A stretch of 64,000 nucleotides of DNA. Source: Sva-07 sp963774765 (lineage in GTDB: Bacteria > Actinomycetota > Acidimicrobiia > Acidimicrobiales > Ilumatobacteraceae). The notes beneath the pieces are model-generated. The model made no database searches. It saw only the letters and a list, made by a program, of their open reading frames with translations, and was not told the origin of the DNA. Position numbers and translations under genes: made by a program. The stretch covers positions 186,001 through 250,000 of the forward strand of contig CAVZGP010000030.1 in NCBI GenBank assembly GCA_963774765.1. Reading direction: 5' to 3'. Positions 15,150 through 35,009 of this stretch are shown one piece after another (the first letter of the stretch is position 1; every line of letters begins with the position of its first letter).

Positions 15150-17531
15150 CTGGCTGCAGAACTCGACATCACCCCGGTTGCGACGTACCGCATCCAGTTG
15201 ACGCCGTCGTTCGGCTTCGCCGAGACGATCGGAGTGCTCGAGCATCTCGTCGACCTCGGGGTCAGCCACCTCTATCTGTCGCCGGTGGCCGAGGCGGTTC
15301 CCGGCAGTCTCCACGGCTACGACGTGATCGACCACGCAGCGGTGCGCGCCGACTTCGGGGGCGCCGCCGGACTGCACCGGCTGCTCGATGCGGCGCACGA
15401 TTGCGGACTCGGCGTGATCATCGACCACGTTCCCAACCACATGTCGGTTGCCGAGGCCCACCTCAACCAACGCTGGTGGGAGATGCTGCGCGACGGTCGG
15501 GACTCGCTGTCGGCCAGATGGTTCGACGTCGACTGGGATGCGGCCGGCGGCCGGGTCGTGGTTCCCAAGCTCGGCGACCCGCTCGACGAGGTGCTTGCTG
15601 CCGGTGGGCTCTCGATCGGTGACGGCGACCTCGGGCCGGAACTCCGCTACGGACCACTGCGGTTCCCGCTCGCGCCGGGCACCGAGCACCTCGATGTCGC
15701 CGACGCCGTGCACCGCCAGCACTACCGCCTGCAGTGGTGGCGCGACCCGCTGCGCAACGTCCGGCGTTTCTTCACCATCGACGACCTCGTGGCGGTCCGC
15801 GCCGAGGAACCGTCGGTGGCCGAGGTGATCGACACGATTCCCGCCGAACTCTCCGAGCACCGAGCGTTCGCCGGTGTCCGCGTCGACCATGTCGACGGCC
15901 TCACCCAGCCGGAGGCCTACCTGCACGGGCTCCGGCAACGCATCGGTGCCGGCCGCTGGTTGCTCGTCGAGAAGATCCTCGCGGTCGGCGAACAACTCCC
16001 GCCGTCGTGGCCGGTCGAGGGCACCACCGGCTACGAACACCTCCGCGTCACCGAGCATGCACTGCTCGATCCGGCCGCGGCAGCCCCCTTGACCACACTG
16101 TGGACCGAACTCACCGGCGACGACCGGTCGTTCGCGCAGATCGAGGACACCGCCCGCCGCGAGGTGCTCGATGGTGGTTTGCGACCCGACCTCGATCGCC
16201 TCGTGCGCCTGATCGGCGACCATTCGGGGTGGGCTGCCGACGCCGACACGACGCGCGACGCGGTCGTCGAGCTGACGATCGGCCTGCACCGTTACCGGAC
16301 CTATCTACCCGACGACGCCGAATCGGTGACCGAACTCGACATCGCCCATCGCCGCGCCGCCGCTGCCCGGCCCGACCTGGTCGACCCGCTCGATGCGCTG
16401 GTCGAGCTGATCCGCCGGGACGCCGCCGTCGCCGAGCGCTGGCAGCAACTGACGAGCCCCGTGATGGCCAAGGGCGCCGAAGACCGGGCGTTCTACCGCT
16501 ATCTGCGTCTCGCGGCGCTGTGCGAGGTCGGCGGTGCTCCTGGCCAGTTCGCCATTGCCCACGACGAGTTCCACGACCATCAACGAACGGTCCAGTCGTT
16601 GGTACCGACAGCCCTGCTTGCCGGTACCACCCACGACACCAAGCGGTCGGAGGGTGTCCGTGCCCGCGCGCTCGCCCTCGCCGAGCAGGCTGCCGACTGG
16701 GTCGCGCTCGTGCGCGGGTGGTTCCACGAGCAGGGCGACTTCCTGCGGCGGGGCGGGCTCGATCCCGCGACCACGCTGCTGGCGCTCGAGACGGTCGTGA
16801 CGGCGTGGCCGATCGACGTCGACCGGCTCACCGAGTACCTCGTGAAGTCGACCCGGGAGGCCGACGAACACACCTCGTGGACCGCTCCGGACGTCGCCTA
16901 CGAAGATGCGCTGGGCCGCCTCGCCGACATCCTGGTGGGTGAGGCGAGCGACGCCGACTCGCCGCTCGCCGGAATCATCGAAACCACGCTGCGGCCCGGC
17001 TGGGCACGTTCGCTCGCCACCCTGACCGTCCGGTTGACGGCGCCGGGAGTACCCGACGTCTACCAGGGCACTGCGGCGTTCACGTACTCGCTGGTCGATC
17101 CCGACAACCGCGTCGAGCCCGACTGGGACGAGCGACGGGCGCTCGTCGGCCAGGCCACGACGCTCGACGGCCCGACCGCGTGGAGTGGGGCTGAGATCGA
17201 CGCCGTCAAGGCGGTCGTGATCACTCGGACGCTGGCGTTGCGTCGCCTGCGGCCCGAGGCGTTCGGATCGCAGGGCGGCTACACCGCGCTCGACGTCACC
17301 GGGACCCACGCTGATGGCGTGCTCGCCTTCGCCCGCACGGATTCTGCCGGGGCGCGGACCGTGACGATCGTGTCGACAAGGGTCGTCGACGTCTGGGGTG
17401 ACACCGCCGTCGTGCTTCCGAAGGGGGCGTGGCGCAACGTGCTCGACGACGACGCGCCGGTCGTCGCCGGTGGTGCGCCGGTACTGGTCGCGCCGTGGCT
17501 CGACCGGTTCCCCGTCGCCGTCCTCGACTGA
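15150..17531 (+). CDS. treY: Malto-oligosyltrehalose synthase
   Basis: GH13 enzyme that converts the reducing end of a malto-oligosaccharide to a trehalose unit, the first step of the TreY-TreZ route. Visible motifs are TYRIQLTPSFGF at the N-terminus, LYLSPVAEAVPGSLHGYDV, VIIDHVPNHM, the nucleophile in FAGVRVDHVDGL, LLVEKILA, GTTHDTKRSEGVRARA and, near the C-terminus, VPDVYQGTA. The conserved TYRIQL block lies before the TTG at 15198, so translation should start upstream. The only in-frame candidate after the stop at 15138 is a CTG at 15150, 12 bases after GAGGGG, giving about 793 residues. It converges on the trehalose/glycogen operon that carries treZ. Confidence 0.92.
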   Translation: MAAELDITPVATYRIQLTPSFGFAETIGVLEHLVDLGVSHLYLSPVAEAVPGSLHGYDVIDHAAVRADFGGAAGLHRLLDAAHDCGLGVIIDHVPNHMSVAEAHLNQRWWEMLRDGRDSLSARWFDVDWDAAGGRVVVPKLGDPLDEVLAAGGLSIGDGDLGPELRYGPLRFPLAPGTEHLDVADAVHRQHYRLQWWRDPLRNVRRFFTIDDLVAVRAEEPSVAEVIDTIPAELSEHRAFAGVRVDHVDGLTQPEAYLHGLRQRIGAGRWLLVEKILAVGEQLPPSWPVEGTTGYEHLRVTEHALLDPAAAAPLTTLWTELTGDDRSFAQIEDTARREVLDGGLRPDLDRLVRLIGDHSGWAADADTTRDAVVELTIGLHRYRTYLPDDAESVTELDIAHRRAAAARPDLVDPLDALVELIRRDAAVAERWQQLTSPVMAKGAEDRAFYRYLRLAALCEVGGAPGQFAIAHDEFHDHQRTVQSLVPTALLAGTTHDTKRSEGVRARALALAEQAADWVALVRGWFHEQGDFLRRGGLDPATTLLALETVVTAWPIDVDRLTEYLVKSTREADEHTSWTAPDVAYEDALGRLADILVGEASDADSPLAGIIETTLRPGWARSLATLTVRLTAPGVPDVYQGTAAFTYSLVDPDNRVEPDWDERRALVGQATTLDGPTAWSGAEIDAVKAVVITRTLALRRLRPEAFGSQGGYTALDVTGTHADGVLAFARTDSAGARTVTIVSTRVVDVWGDTAVVLPKGAWRNVLDDDAPVVAGGAPVLVAPWLDRFPVAVLD

Positions 17532-17688
17532 GCCCGTCGCTCGTCGCGGAAGTGGCGGAGCGACGCCGCGCTCGCCGACATCGACGCAGCGCTCTGCGAC
17601 GATCGGACCCTGCTGCGGCACACCGAGGCCGCCCGCATCGCGAACTGGCTCGGCGACGTACGCGTGAAGTGGGGTTGTCCGACGCCGC

Positions 17689-18993
17689 TCACGAAACTCC
17701 TGATCTCCCGCGGGGGCGCCAGGGGCCGGTGATGAGGCGGGCACCTCGGCGGAACGTCAGGTAGTTCCACGACCAGTGGATCAGCACCAGCAGCCGACTG
17801 CGGAAATCGATCAGGAAGAAGATGTGGACGGACCACCATGCTGTCCACGCCACCCAGCCCGACAGCTTGCGGCCGGCGATCACGCCGACGGCCGACGACC
17901 GACCGATCGTGGCCAACTCGCCCTTGTTGCGGTAGCGGAACACGGGCCGCGGCCCGCCGGCGAGGTCGGCCCGGATCGCTCGGGCGACGTGGGCGCCTCC
18001 TTGGATCGCTCCCTGCGCCACGCCCGGCACTGCGTCGCCGCCGGAGGTGGCGTGGGCCATGTCGCCGATCGCGAACACCTCGGGGTGGTCGGCAATGGAG
18101 AGGTCCGGCTCGACCTCGACCCGGCCGGCGCGGTCGACCGATGCTCCGAGTTGCCGTGCGAGCGGCGAGGCCTCGTTGCCGGCACCCCACACGATCGTGC
18201 GGGTGCGGATCGTTCCGGACGACGTCTCGACCCCGTCGGCGCCCACATCGGTGACCATCACCCCCGTACGGACGTCGACGCCGAGTGCCGCGAGTTGGCG
18301 TCGGGCACTCGCCGACAGCGACTCGGGATAGCTGCCAAGGATCCGGTCGGTGCCCTCGAGCAGGATGATCCTGGCAGTCGTCGAGTCGATCGTGCGGAAC
18401 TCCCGGGTCATCGTCCGCAAGGCGATCTCGGCGACCGCGCCGGCCATCTCGACGCCGGTCGGACCGCCCCCGACGACCACGAACGTGAGGTTCGCTTCGC
18501 GCTCGAGGGGATCGGTCGCCCGTTCGGCGCGTTCGAACGCGAGAAGGGTCCGCCGCCGGATCTCGAGCGCATCCTCGACCGTCTTGAGCCCGGGGGCGTG
18601 GGCTTCCCAGTCGTCGTGACCGAAGTAGGAGTGGGTGGAGCCGGCGGCGAGCACGAGGTGGTCGTACCCGATCACCGCGTCGTCGTCGAGGGTGAGGTTC
18701 GCGTCGTCGGCATCGATCGCGACCACCTCGCCGAGCAGCACCCGGACGTTGGCCTGGTCGGCGAGCATCGCCCGGATCGGGGCAGCGATGTCTGCGGGGT
18801 TCAGCCCCGCGGTGGCCACCTGGTACAGCAACGGCTGGAAGAGGTGGTGGTTGCGGCGATCGATCAGCGTGATCCGCACCGGTGCATCAGAGAGCCCCCG
18901 GGCTGCGGCGAGCCCGCCGAACCCGCCACCGACGATCACCACGTGGTGCTCGCCTCGCGGGTCCGTCCCCTGATGCGAACCGGTGTCAGGCAT
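17689..18993 (-). CDS. Type II NADH dehydrogenase (NDH-2)
   Basis: 434-residue FAD protein that passes electrons from NADH to menaquinone without pumping protons. Two dinucleotide-binding motifs are present: VVIVGGGFGGLAAARGL for FAD (about 18-34) and FVVVGGGPTGVEMAGAVAEI for NADH (about 170). The NDH-2 segment LLYQVATAGLNPADIAAPIR, AIGDMAH and AQGAIQGG are also seen. The C-terminus has amphipathic or hydrophobic stretches (WTAWWSVHIFFLIDF) for membrane association. The ATG overlaps the 3' end of treZ by 8 bases, so it is probably read from the same transcript even though the function differs. Confidence 0.9.
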   Translation of the reverse strand: MPDTGSHQGTDPRGEHHVVIVGGGFGGLAAARGLSDAPVRITLIDRRNHHLFQPLLYQVATAGLNPADIAAPIRAMLADQANVRVLLGEVVAIDADDANLTLDDDAVIGYDHLVLAAGSTHSYFGHDDWEAHAPGLKTVEDALEIRRRTLLAFERAERATDPLEREANLTFVVVGGGPTGVEMAGAVAEIALRTMTREFRTIDSTTARIILLEGTDRILGSYPESLSASARRQLAALGVDVRTGVMVTDVGADGVETSSGTIRTRTIVWGAGNEASPLARQLGASVDRAGRVEVEPDLSIADHPEVFAIGDMAHATSGGDAVPGVAQGAIQGGAHVARAIRADLAGGPRPVFRYRNKGELATIGRSSAVGVIAGRKLSGWVAWTAWWSVHIFFLIDFRSRLLVLIHWSWNYLTFRRGARLITGPWRPRGRSGVS

Positions 18994-20817
18994 GAGTGAT
19001 GCTCAGGCGGGCGGACCACGGAGCCACCCGGTCGGGCGACCACCCCGGGCCGCCCCAGCGTTCGTCGTCGGAGTCGAAGACGACCGCATCGGCCGGGTCC
19101 GGCGCCGGGTGGTCGACGCCAGCGGGCGAGAAGTTCAGTGCCAGCGAGGCCGTCGTGCCGGGCATCGAACGGACGACGAACACGACGTCGTCGACGCACG
19201 AGACGTGCTGCTGCGAGGCCGGGTCCGTGAGGATCGGATGCGTGCGCCGCACACGGATCAGCTCGCGGTACATGGCGAGGCATGAACGGTGCGGCTCGCG
19301 TTCGGTGAGGCCGACGTCGAGCACAGTGGCATCGAACGTGGTCGGGCTGGCCGGATCGGCGACGCCGTCGGCCCAATCGGCGTCGGCGAACTCCCTCTGG
19401 CGTCCCTGCCGCACCGCCTCGACGAGGGCGGGGTCGCCGTGGTCGATGAAGTACGGGAACGGGGCGCTCTCGCCGTACTCCTCGCCCATGAACAGCATCG
19501 GGGTGAACGGGGAGAGCAGGATCGACGCCGCAGCGAGCCGGTGGCGGGGATCGTCGGGTGCCGCGTCGGCGAGCAGACGTCGACCCGCCGGGGTGTTGCC
19601 GACATGGTCGTGGTTGGTGTCGAACACGACGAAGTGGCGGTGGTCGATGTCATCTGCCGGCGCTCCGTGGCGCCGCCCGAAACCCGGTGAGTGCTGTCCC
19701 GAGTACACCCACCGCCGCTCCCACGCGGTGGCGACGTCGGCGGCGCCCGAGTAGTTGGCGTAGTACTCGTGGCGTTCGCCGGTGAGCGCCACACGCAGCG
19801 CGTGGTGGACGTCGTCGTCCCACACGGCGTCGCATCCCCAGCCGCGGTCCGCCTGCGTCCGCACGATGCGCGGGTCGTTGGCCGAGCTCTCGATCGTGAC
19901 CAGCACCGTCCGCCCGGCGCGCGCCGCCTCGGCGTGCACCGCGGTCGTCAGCTCCTGCACGAACGGCGTCGGCGTCGGATCGACGATGGCGTGCACGGCG
20001 TCGAGGCGCAAGCCGTCGAGGTGGTGGTCTCGAATCCAACCGACGGCGTTCTCGATGAAGTAGCGCCGCACGCTGTCGCTGCCGGCCTCGGCCACGTTGA
20101 TCGCATCACCCCAGGGCGTGCGGTGTGCATCGGTGAAGTACGGCGCGTAGCTCCCGAGCACGTTGCCCTCGGGCCCCAGGTGGTTGTAGACGACGTCGAG
20201 GATCACGCCGATGCCGAACCCGTGGGCTGCGTCGACGAATCGAACGAGTCCGGCGGGGCCGCCGTAGGACTCCTGGACCGCGAACGGGAAGACACCGTCG
20301 TAGCCCCAGTTGCGAGTACCGGGAAACGCGGCGACCGGCATGACCTCGATGACGCTGATGCCGAGCTCGGCGAGACGGGCGAGGTGTCCGATCGCGGCGT
20401 CGAACGTGCCGTCGGCGGTCAGCGTGCCGACATGGAGTTCGTAGATGATCGCGTCGGCGAGGTCGATGCCTCGCCAGCCCTCGTCGTGCCGGTCGAAGCT
20501 CGATTCGTCGACGACGGCCGATGGCCCGTGGACGCCGTCGGGTTGCCAGCGCGATGCCGGATCGGGCAGCCAGTCGCCTCCGTCGAGTCGGTAGCGGTAG
20601 CGGTCGCCGTGCCCGACGCCGTCGACGACGATCGACCACGTGTCGAGTTCCGCCACCGCGTCGAGGGCGCGAGTGAGCGGCTGCACGTCTACGTCGTCGG
20701 CAGCACCGGTGCGCTCGATGCGGACATCGACCCGGCTCGCATCGGGCGCCCACAACTCGAAGCGGGTCCCACCGTCGGCGACCGTCGCGCCGAGTCGGCC
20801 CGCAACAGCCGCGGTGG

Positions 20818-20821
<4 letters not shown>
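18986..20821 (-). CDS. treZ: Malto-oligosyltrehalose trehalohydrolase
   Basis: 611-residue GH13 enzyme that releases trehalose from the product of TreY. An N-terminal CBM48/E-set domain (GTRFELWAPDASRVDVRIE, about 18-100) precedes the barrel, with VILDVVYNHLG, the nucleophile in DGLRLDAVHAI, the acid LVTIESSAN and DTNHDHVGN. The start is a GTG at 20821 that overlaps the glgB stop (GTGA), so translation is coupled. The much longer upstream reading of this frame is a shadow of glgB. Its partner treY lies just beyond ndh on the other strand. Confidence 0.93.
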
Positions 20822-22688
<1,867 letters not shown>

Positions 22689-22692
<4 letters not shown>

Positions 22693-24442
22693 TGGTTGAT
22701 CCTTCCCAGGATGGACAGGCGGCGACACACGTCGGGATCGGCGAGCACCTCCGAGGTCGGGACATCGAGGCGTCGTGCCCACAACCCGTCGACCATGCGG
22801 CCAGGCAGGTTGTGTGGACGGCGTTCGCCGAGCAGGTCATCGAGGTCGGCGATCACGAGGTAGGCGTCGCTCGCCGCCAGCCGGACGAGCATCTGGTCGA
22901 CGACGTCGCCCCACGTGGCGTCGATGGTCGTGGCGTGCGCGGCGCCGAGCCGAGCTCGGTAGTCGGTGGTGTCGGCCGTGGCGACCAGCTCGGCAATCGG
23001 CTCCATGTCGTGAGTGCGGATGCCGGCGACCGACCGGGCCGGGATGTGCGGGAGCGGATCATCATCGAGGTGGAACTGCTCTTCGTACATCCCGAGCACG
23101 TCCCAGCGGGCGAACGCCTCGGACACTTCCTCGGGCACCGTGCCGAGATCCTCACCGACGATCGTGACGTCGGCCGCGGCTGCGGACGCTGCGATCACGG
23201 CGAGGAGTTCCTCGCGCGGGTAGTGCACGTAGACGCCGCGGTCGGCCGAGAATCCCTCTGGCACCCACCAGAGCCGCTCGATCGCCATCGCGTGGTCGAC
23301 GCGCAGGACGTCGCAGTACCGGCCGGCGCGAGCGATCAACCGGCGCCAGAGCCGGTGTCCGCTCGCATGCATCGCACCGGGCAGCGGTGGAGGAAACCCC
23401 CAGTTCTGCCCTTCGGCGAAGAACGAATCCGGTGGCGCCCCGACCGTCGCGCCTGCGGCGAACATCGACGGGTCGGCCCACACCTCGTAGCCCTGAGGGC
23501 TGGATCCGATCGGCAGGTCGAGCGAGAGCGCCGCCGCGTGCGGGTCGTCGGCGATCGCCCGGAGCTGCTGGTCGGCCAGGTACTGCGCCAGCAGGTGCGA
23601 GCGTTCGACGAGTTCGTCGCCGCCCGCTTCTCGCGTTGCTCGGAACCGGGCGTAGGCGCCGACATCGGGATGGGCGGCGGCGAACGCCGTCAACGCGGCA
23701 TCGAGGTCGGTCGACCGCGCCGCGTCGACGAGCTGCCGGCGCCGCCGTTCTGCGAGGACGCGCCAGTCGACGTGAGAGCCTTGTTCCGGCACCGGCGCGG
23801 GCGGGAGTCCGGCGTCGTCGAGGTAGAGCTCGTTCCAGTGCAGCCGACTGACCGGCGAGTACGGGCTGGGGTCGAACGGCTCGTCGAGGAACGTGGCGTA
23901 GAGCGGCAACGTCGCGATCACCGGCACGCCGGCTCGTTTCAGGTCACGAGCGAGCTGATGCAGGTGGGCGAACGACGCAAGTGGCTGATCTCTCTCCCAC
24001 AGCGCGTAGGTGGGCACGAACAACCCGCCGCGTCCGGCGAGCTCGGACGCTCTCGGCATCGTCGGCGGTGCGACGACCACGACCGTCTCGCCGAGACCGT
24101 CGCCGGTGTCGTACGCCAGCGTGTGGCATCCGACGGGGAGGTCGTGGGGAAGCTGCAAGCTGCTGTGCCCATCGCGTTCGGTGACCGCGACGTTGATCGG
24201 TCGCCCCGCCACCGTGATCGAAGCGGTGCGAACGCGGGCTTCGATCTTCACCGCCCCGTGCGAGGCGAGGTGCAGCGGGGGGCCGATGCGGGCCACCGCG
24301 TCGACGGCGGCGCGGTCCGCCTCGAGCATCTCCACCACCTGGGCGAGCGCCGCCGGATCGGCCCGGTGGAGCTGCCCGTCGACGTCGTGATACTCGCTCC
24401 GCGCGCCGAGTTCAGCGGCGCGGGCGAGCAGCGCCTCCTCGG

Positions 24443-24446
<4 letters not shown>
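22689..24446 (-). CDS. malQ: 4-alpha-glucanotransferase (amylomaltase)
   Basis: 585-residue GH77 enzyme that disproportionates malto-oligosaccharides. Motifs are PYSPVSRLHWNELYLD, NWGFPPPLPGAMHASGHRLW, the nucleophile in DVLRVDHAMAIERLWWVPEG, the acid IVGEDLGTVP and RTHDME. The N-terminal 130 residues form an extra beta-rich region. The ATG at 24446 overlaps the stop of the treS-maltokinase gene (ATGA). Here it probably tailors short glucans released by debranching so that TreY, GlgE or GlgB can use them. Confidence 0.92.
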
Positions 24447-31915
<7,469 letters not shown>

Positions 31916-32045
31916 GAGTCTGGCCGAACCCGAGCCTCAGCGAAACGCGTGATGCGCGAACTCGGGTGGCATCTCACCACGTCTTCGTCGGATTCCCGGT
32001 GGTCCACCCCACCGAAACGTCGACGCAAACCGTGCTTGGCGGGTG

Positions 32046-34310
32046 TCAGTCGCCGGCGACCGGGGTGGCGAGGGGAGCGTCGGGGTGATGACGCTTGGCC
32101 TCGCCGGCCTCGATCGCTTCGAGCAGGTGGATCGAGATGTCGGCCACGCGCACCTGGTCCTCCTCGACACCGGCACCCTTCACCCCGTCGTCGAGCATGA
32201 TGTAGCAGAACGGACACGCGGTGGCGACCCGGCTGGCACCGGTGGAGATGGCCTCGGCGGCGCGCTCGTCGTTGACCTTCGTGCCGGTGTTCTCCTCCAT
32301 CCACATGCGGGCACCACCGGCGCCGCAGCACATGCCCTTGGTGCCGTTGCGCGACATCTCGACGACCTCGACACCCTTGATCGACGCGACGACCTTGCGC
32401 GGCGCCAGGTAGACGTCGTTGTGTCGGCCGAGGTAGCACGAATCGTGGTAGGTGATGCGCTCTTCGAGTGTGGCGTCGCGTACGTCGAGCTTGCCTGAGT
32501 CGATCAGCTCCTCGAGCAGCTGGGTGTGGTGGATGACCTCGTAGTGGCCACCGACCTGCGGGTACTCGTTGAGCAGCGTGTTGAAACAGTGCGGGCACTG
32601 GGTGATGATCTTCTTGACGCCCATGCCGTTGAGCATCTCGACGTTCGGCTGGGCGAGCATCTGGAACAGGTACTCGTTGCCCGAGCGGCGGGCGGAGTCG
32701 CCGGTGCACATCTCCGACGGGCCGAGGATGGCGACGTCGATGCCCGCGCGGCGCAGCAATTGCGCCATGGCCTGGGTGACCTTCTTGTTCTTGTCGTCGA
32801 ACGAACCGGCGCACCCGACCCAGTACAAGTACTCCGAGGTGAGCGCCTCTCCTGGGTCGACGATGGTGACGCCGTCGATGCCCTCGGCCCAGTCGCCGCG
32901 CTCGCCCTGGTTCATGCCCCACGGGTTCGACTGGTTCTCCATCGCCCGGTAGGCGTTGCCCAACTCGGCGGGGAAGTTCGACTCCATCAGCGACAGGTAG
33001 CGCCGCATGTCGAAGATCTTGTCGGTGATCTCGATGTTGACCGGGCAGATCTCGTCGCACGCCTTGCAGGTCGTGCACGCCCAGATCTCCTCGGCCGTGA
33101 TGCGCTCGAACAGCGAGTTGGCGCTGACGGTGATCTCGGCAACGGTGCCGAGCGGCGGCGACACGACCGGTGACCCGGTGGCCGCCATCACCTCACCGGA
33201 CTTCAAGACGATCTCGCGTGGGTCGAGCGGCTTGCCGGTGGCATGCGCGGGGCACACGCTCGTGCAGCGACCGCACATGGTGCAGGCGTCGAGGTCGAGC
33301 AGCTGCTTCCACGTGAAGTCCTCGATGGTGGAGGCGCCGAAGCTCTCGAGCTCGGTCTCCTCGAGGTTCGGCATCGGTCGCATCGCGCCCTTCGGACGGT
33401 CCTTGTCCTTCAGGTACATGTTGAGCGGCGAGGTGAAGATGTGGCGCAGCATCGTCAGCGGCAGCAGTGCCAGGAAGGCCACGAAGCTGGCGACGTGGAT
33501 CACCCACATCCACTGGTGCCACGTGCTGAGGTTGTCGGCCGACCACCCGTCGACCAAGGTGGCGAGCGGGTAGCCGACGAACGACCACTTCTCGTAGTCC
33601 GGCGTGCCCACCTCGGCGATCCGGAACATCTCGGCACCGAACCCGGTGACGCCGACGGCGAAGAACGTGGCGAGGATCGCGGCGTGTTCGGGCTTGGACT
33701 TGATGCGGATGCGGTAGGGACGCTGGACGTAGCGGCGCACGATCGCCCACACGATGCCGCCGAGGAACACGAGTCCCGCGGCATCGCCGACGAAGGAGTA
33801 CGCCTGGTACGTGATGCCGTGCAGGAACTTCAGGTCCTCGGGCATCTGGTGGTCGATCTCGAGCACCGTCGTGACGCCGAGCAGCACCAGGAACCCGAAG
33901 TAGATCATCGAGTGCATCAGGCCGGCGCCGGCGTCACGCAACAGCGTCTGCATGTACGCACCGGCGCGGAAGTCCTTCAACCGTTGCGCGGCGTTCTTCT
34001 GGGTGGTGTGTCGCTGGGCGGGGGCTCCACGCTCCCAGTTCTTCATCCGGTTGGCGAACATGAACGCCCCCCAGATGACCATCACCGGAATGACCGTGTA
34101 GAACGCGATCTGCATCGGGCCCGGGATGTTGACGAACACCGTGCGATGGATGGCGTTGTCGTTCTCCCAGCCCGTGATCTGCGGGAGGATTCCCGAGATG
34201 ACGATGAAGATGCCCATCGCGATGCCGAGCACCAGGGCGAGGTGATGGGGCTTGACGCGGGCGGGCGGCTTCGGTTCGCCGGACGCGTTGGTGGCGGGTT
34301 CGCTGCTCAT
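32046..34310 (-). CDS. EtfD-like membrane iron-sulfur oxidoreductase
   Basis: 754-residue fusion. About six transmembrane segments (about 20-300, first VLGIAMGIFIVISGILP) resemble the haem-binding NarI/gamma subunit. Two 4Fe-4S motifs follow (CTMCGRCTSVCP near 347 and CTTCKACDEICP near 408), then two CCG domains (WVGCAGSFDD to CPHCFNTLL, and HDSCYLGRHND to CCGAGGARMW, CPFCYIML). This architecture matches the mycobacterial EtfD/Rv0338c family, which passes electrons from electron-transfer flavoprotein to menaquinone during fatty-acid beta-oxidation. No etfAB gene is in the window. An HdrD- or lactate-oxidase-like role is the alternative. Confidence 0.87.
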   Translation of the reverse strand: MSSEPATNASGEPKPPARVKPHHLALVLGIAMGIFIVISGILPQITGWENDNAIHRTVFVNIPGPMQIAFYTVIPVMVIWGAFMFANRMKNWERGAPAQRHTTQKNAAQRLKDFRAGAYMQTLLRDAGAGLMHSMIYFGFLVLLGVTTVLEIDHQMPEDLKFLHGITYQAYSFVGDAAGLVFLGGIVWAIVRRYVQRPYRIRIKSKPEHAAILATFFAVGVTGFGAEMFRIAEVGTPDYEKWSFVGYPLATLVDGWSADNLSTWHQWMWVIHVASFVAFLALLPLTMLRHIFTSPLNMYLKDKDRPKGAMRPMPNLEETELESFGASTIEDFTWKQLLDLDACTMCGRCTSVCPAHATGKPLDPREIVLKSGEVMAATGSPVVSPPLGTVAEITVSANSLFERITAEEIWACTTCKACDEICPVNIEITDKIFDMRRYLSLMESNFPAELGNAYRAMENQSNPWGMNQGERGDWAEGIDGVTIVDPGEALTSEYLYWVGCAGSFDDKNKKVTQAMAQLLRRAGIDVAILGPSEMCTGDSARRSGNEYLFQMLAQPNVEMLNGMGVKKIITQCPHCFNTLLNEYPQVGGHYEVIHHTQLLEELIDSGKLDVRDATLEERITYHDSCYLGRHNDVYLAPRKVVASIKGVEVVEMSRNGTKGMCCGAGGARMWMEENTGTKVNDERAAEAISTGASRVATACPFCYIMLDDGVKGAGVEEDQVRVADISIHLLEAIEAGEAKRHHPDAPLATPVAGD

Positions 34311-34353
34311 GACGGCGGCAACGCTAGTCGTTGGCCCCGCCGACGTTCATGTC

Positions 34354-34386
34354 CGCAACGTTTGGTGTCTGACACCAAACGTTGCG
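34354..34386. repeat. Perfect 16-bp palindrome with GGTGTC-T-GACACC core
   Basis: Left arm 34354-34369 (CGCAACGTTTGGTGTC), centre base 34370, right arm 34371-34386, exact reverse complements. It fills most of the 97-base spacer between the EtfD-like gene and the cyclic-nucleotide-binding gene. A degenerate copy lies at 13716-13748, and shorter palindromes with a related core lie at 44096 and 50242. Confidence 0.85.
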
Positions 34387-34407
34387 TTCGGGCGCCGGCG
34401 TAACCGG

Positions 34408-34833
34408 TCAGCCGAAGTACTGGCGGTCGAGGTCGCGAATGCGGGCAGCCAGGCTGGCGAGCAGTTTGTGCGAGATCGCCGGCACCGAGTCGATCACACC
34501 GAGGAACCGGCGCTGGTCGATCACGAGCAGCGTGCAATCGGTGGCGCACACCGCGGTGGCCGTACGAGGGCCATGGTCGAGCAGCGACAGTTCGCCCACG
34601 ACCGAGCCAGGCCCGAGCGTGGCGACCTTGCGATTGTTGCGTTTGATCTCGATCTCGCCATCGATCACGACGAAGGCCTCACGGCCGGTCTGGCCCTGGT
34701 CGACGATGAGCGTGCCCGCGGTCATGCGGATCTCGTCGCTCGCCTTGGCGACCTTCTCGAGTTCCTTGTTGTTGCAGCCGCTGAAGAGTGAGACGCCGCT
34801 GAGTGTGTCCAGATGTTGTTTCTTGCTCGCCAT
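34408..34833 (-). CDS. Cyclic nucleotide-binding domain protein
   Basis: 141-residue single cNMP-binding (Crp-like) domain: LSGVSLFSGCNNKELEKV, AGTLIVDQGQTGREAFVVIDGEIEI, then the phosphate-binding cassette GPGSVVGELSLLDHGPRTATAVCATDCTLLVI. There is no DNA-binding helix-turn-helix and no attached kinase or channel, so it is a stand-alone sensor that probably acts through protein contacts. The cassette keeps G-E-L-S-L and R-T-A-T, so cAMP or cGMP binding is plausible. The start at 34833 is used because the longer frame upstream overlaps a region without coding character. Confidence 0.83.
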   Translation of the reverse strand: MASKKQHLDTLSGVSLFSGCNNKELEKVAKASDEIRMTAGTLIVDQGQTGREAFVVIDGEIEIKRNNRKVATLGPGSVVGELSLLDHGPRTATAVCATDCTLLVIDQRRFLGVIDSVPAISHKLLASLAARIRDLDRQYFG

Positions 34834-35009
34834 GGCCGGAACCTTAAACCTTTCTGTCAAGCCGGGTGAGCAACGGAGCGCGCAGGGCCTGTCGGTGGGC
34901 ACCCGCGGAGGGTGACGTGATCTGTGTTCGTGTGGGGCGAGAACGCGTTCGATGGCGATGCGATCAGGCGATCCGTACCCCCACGAGCCGTCACCTCGTG
35001 TGGGTCGAC

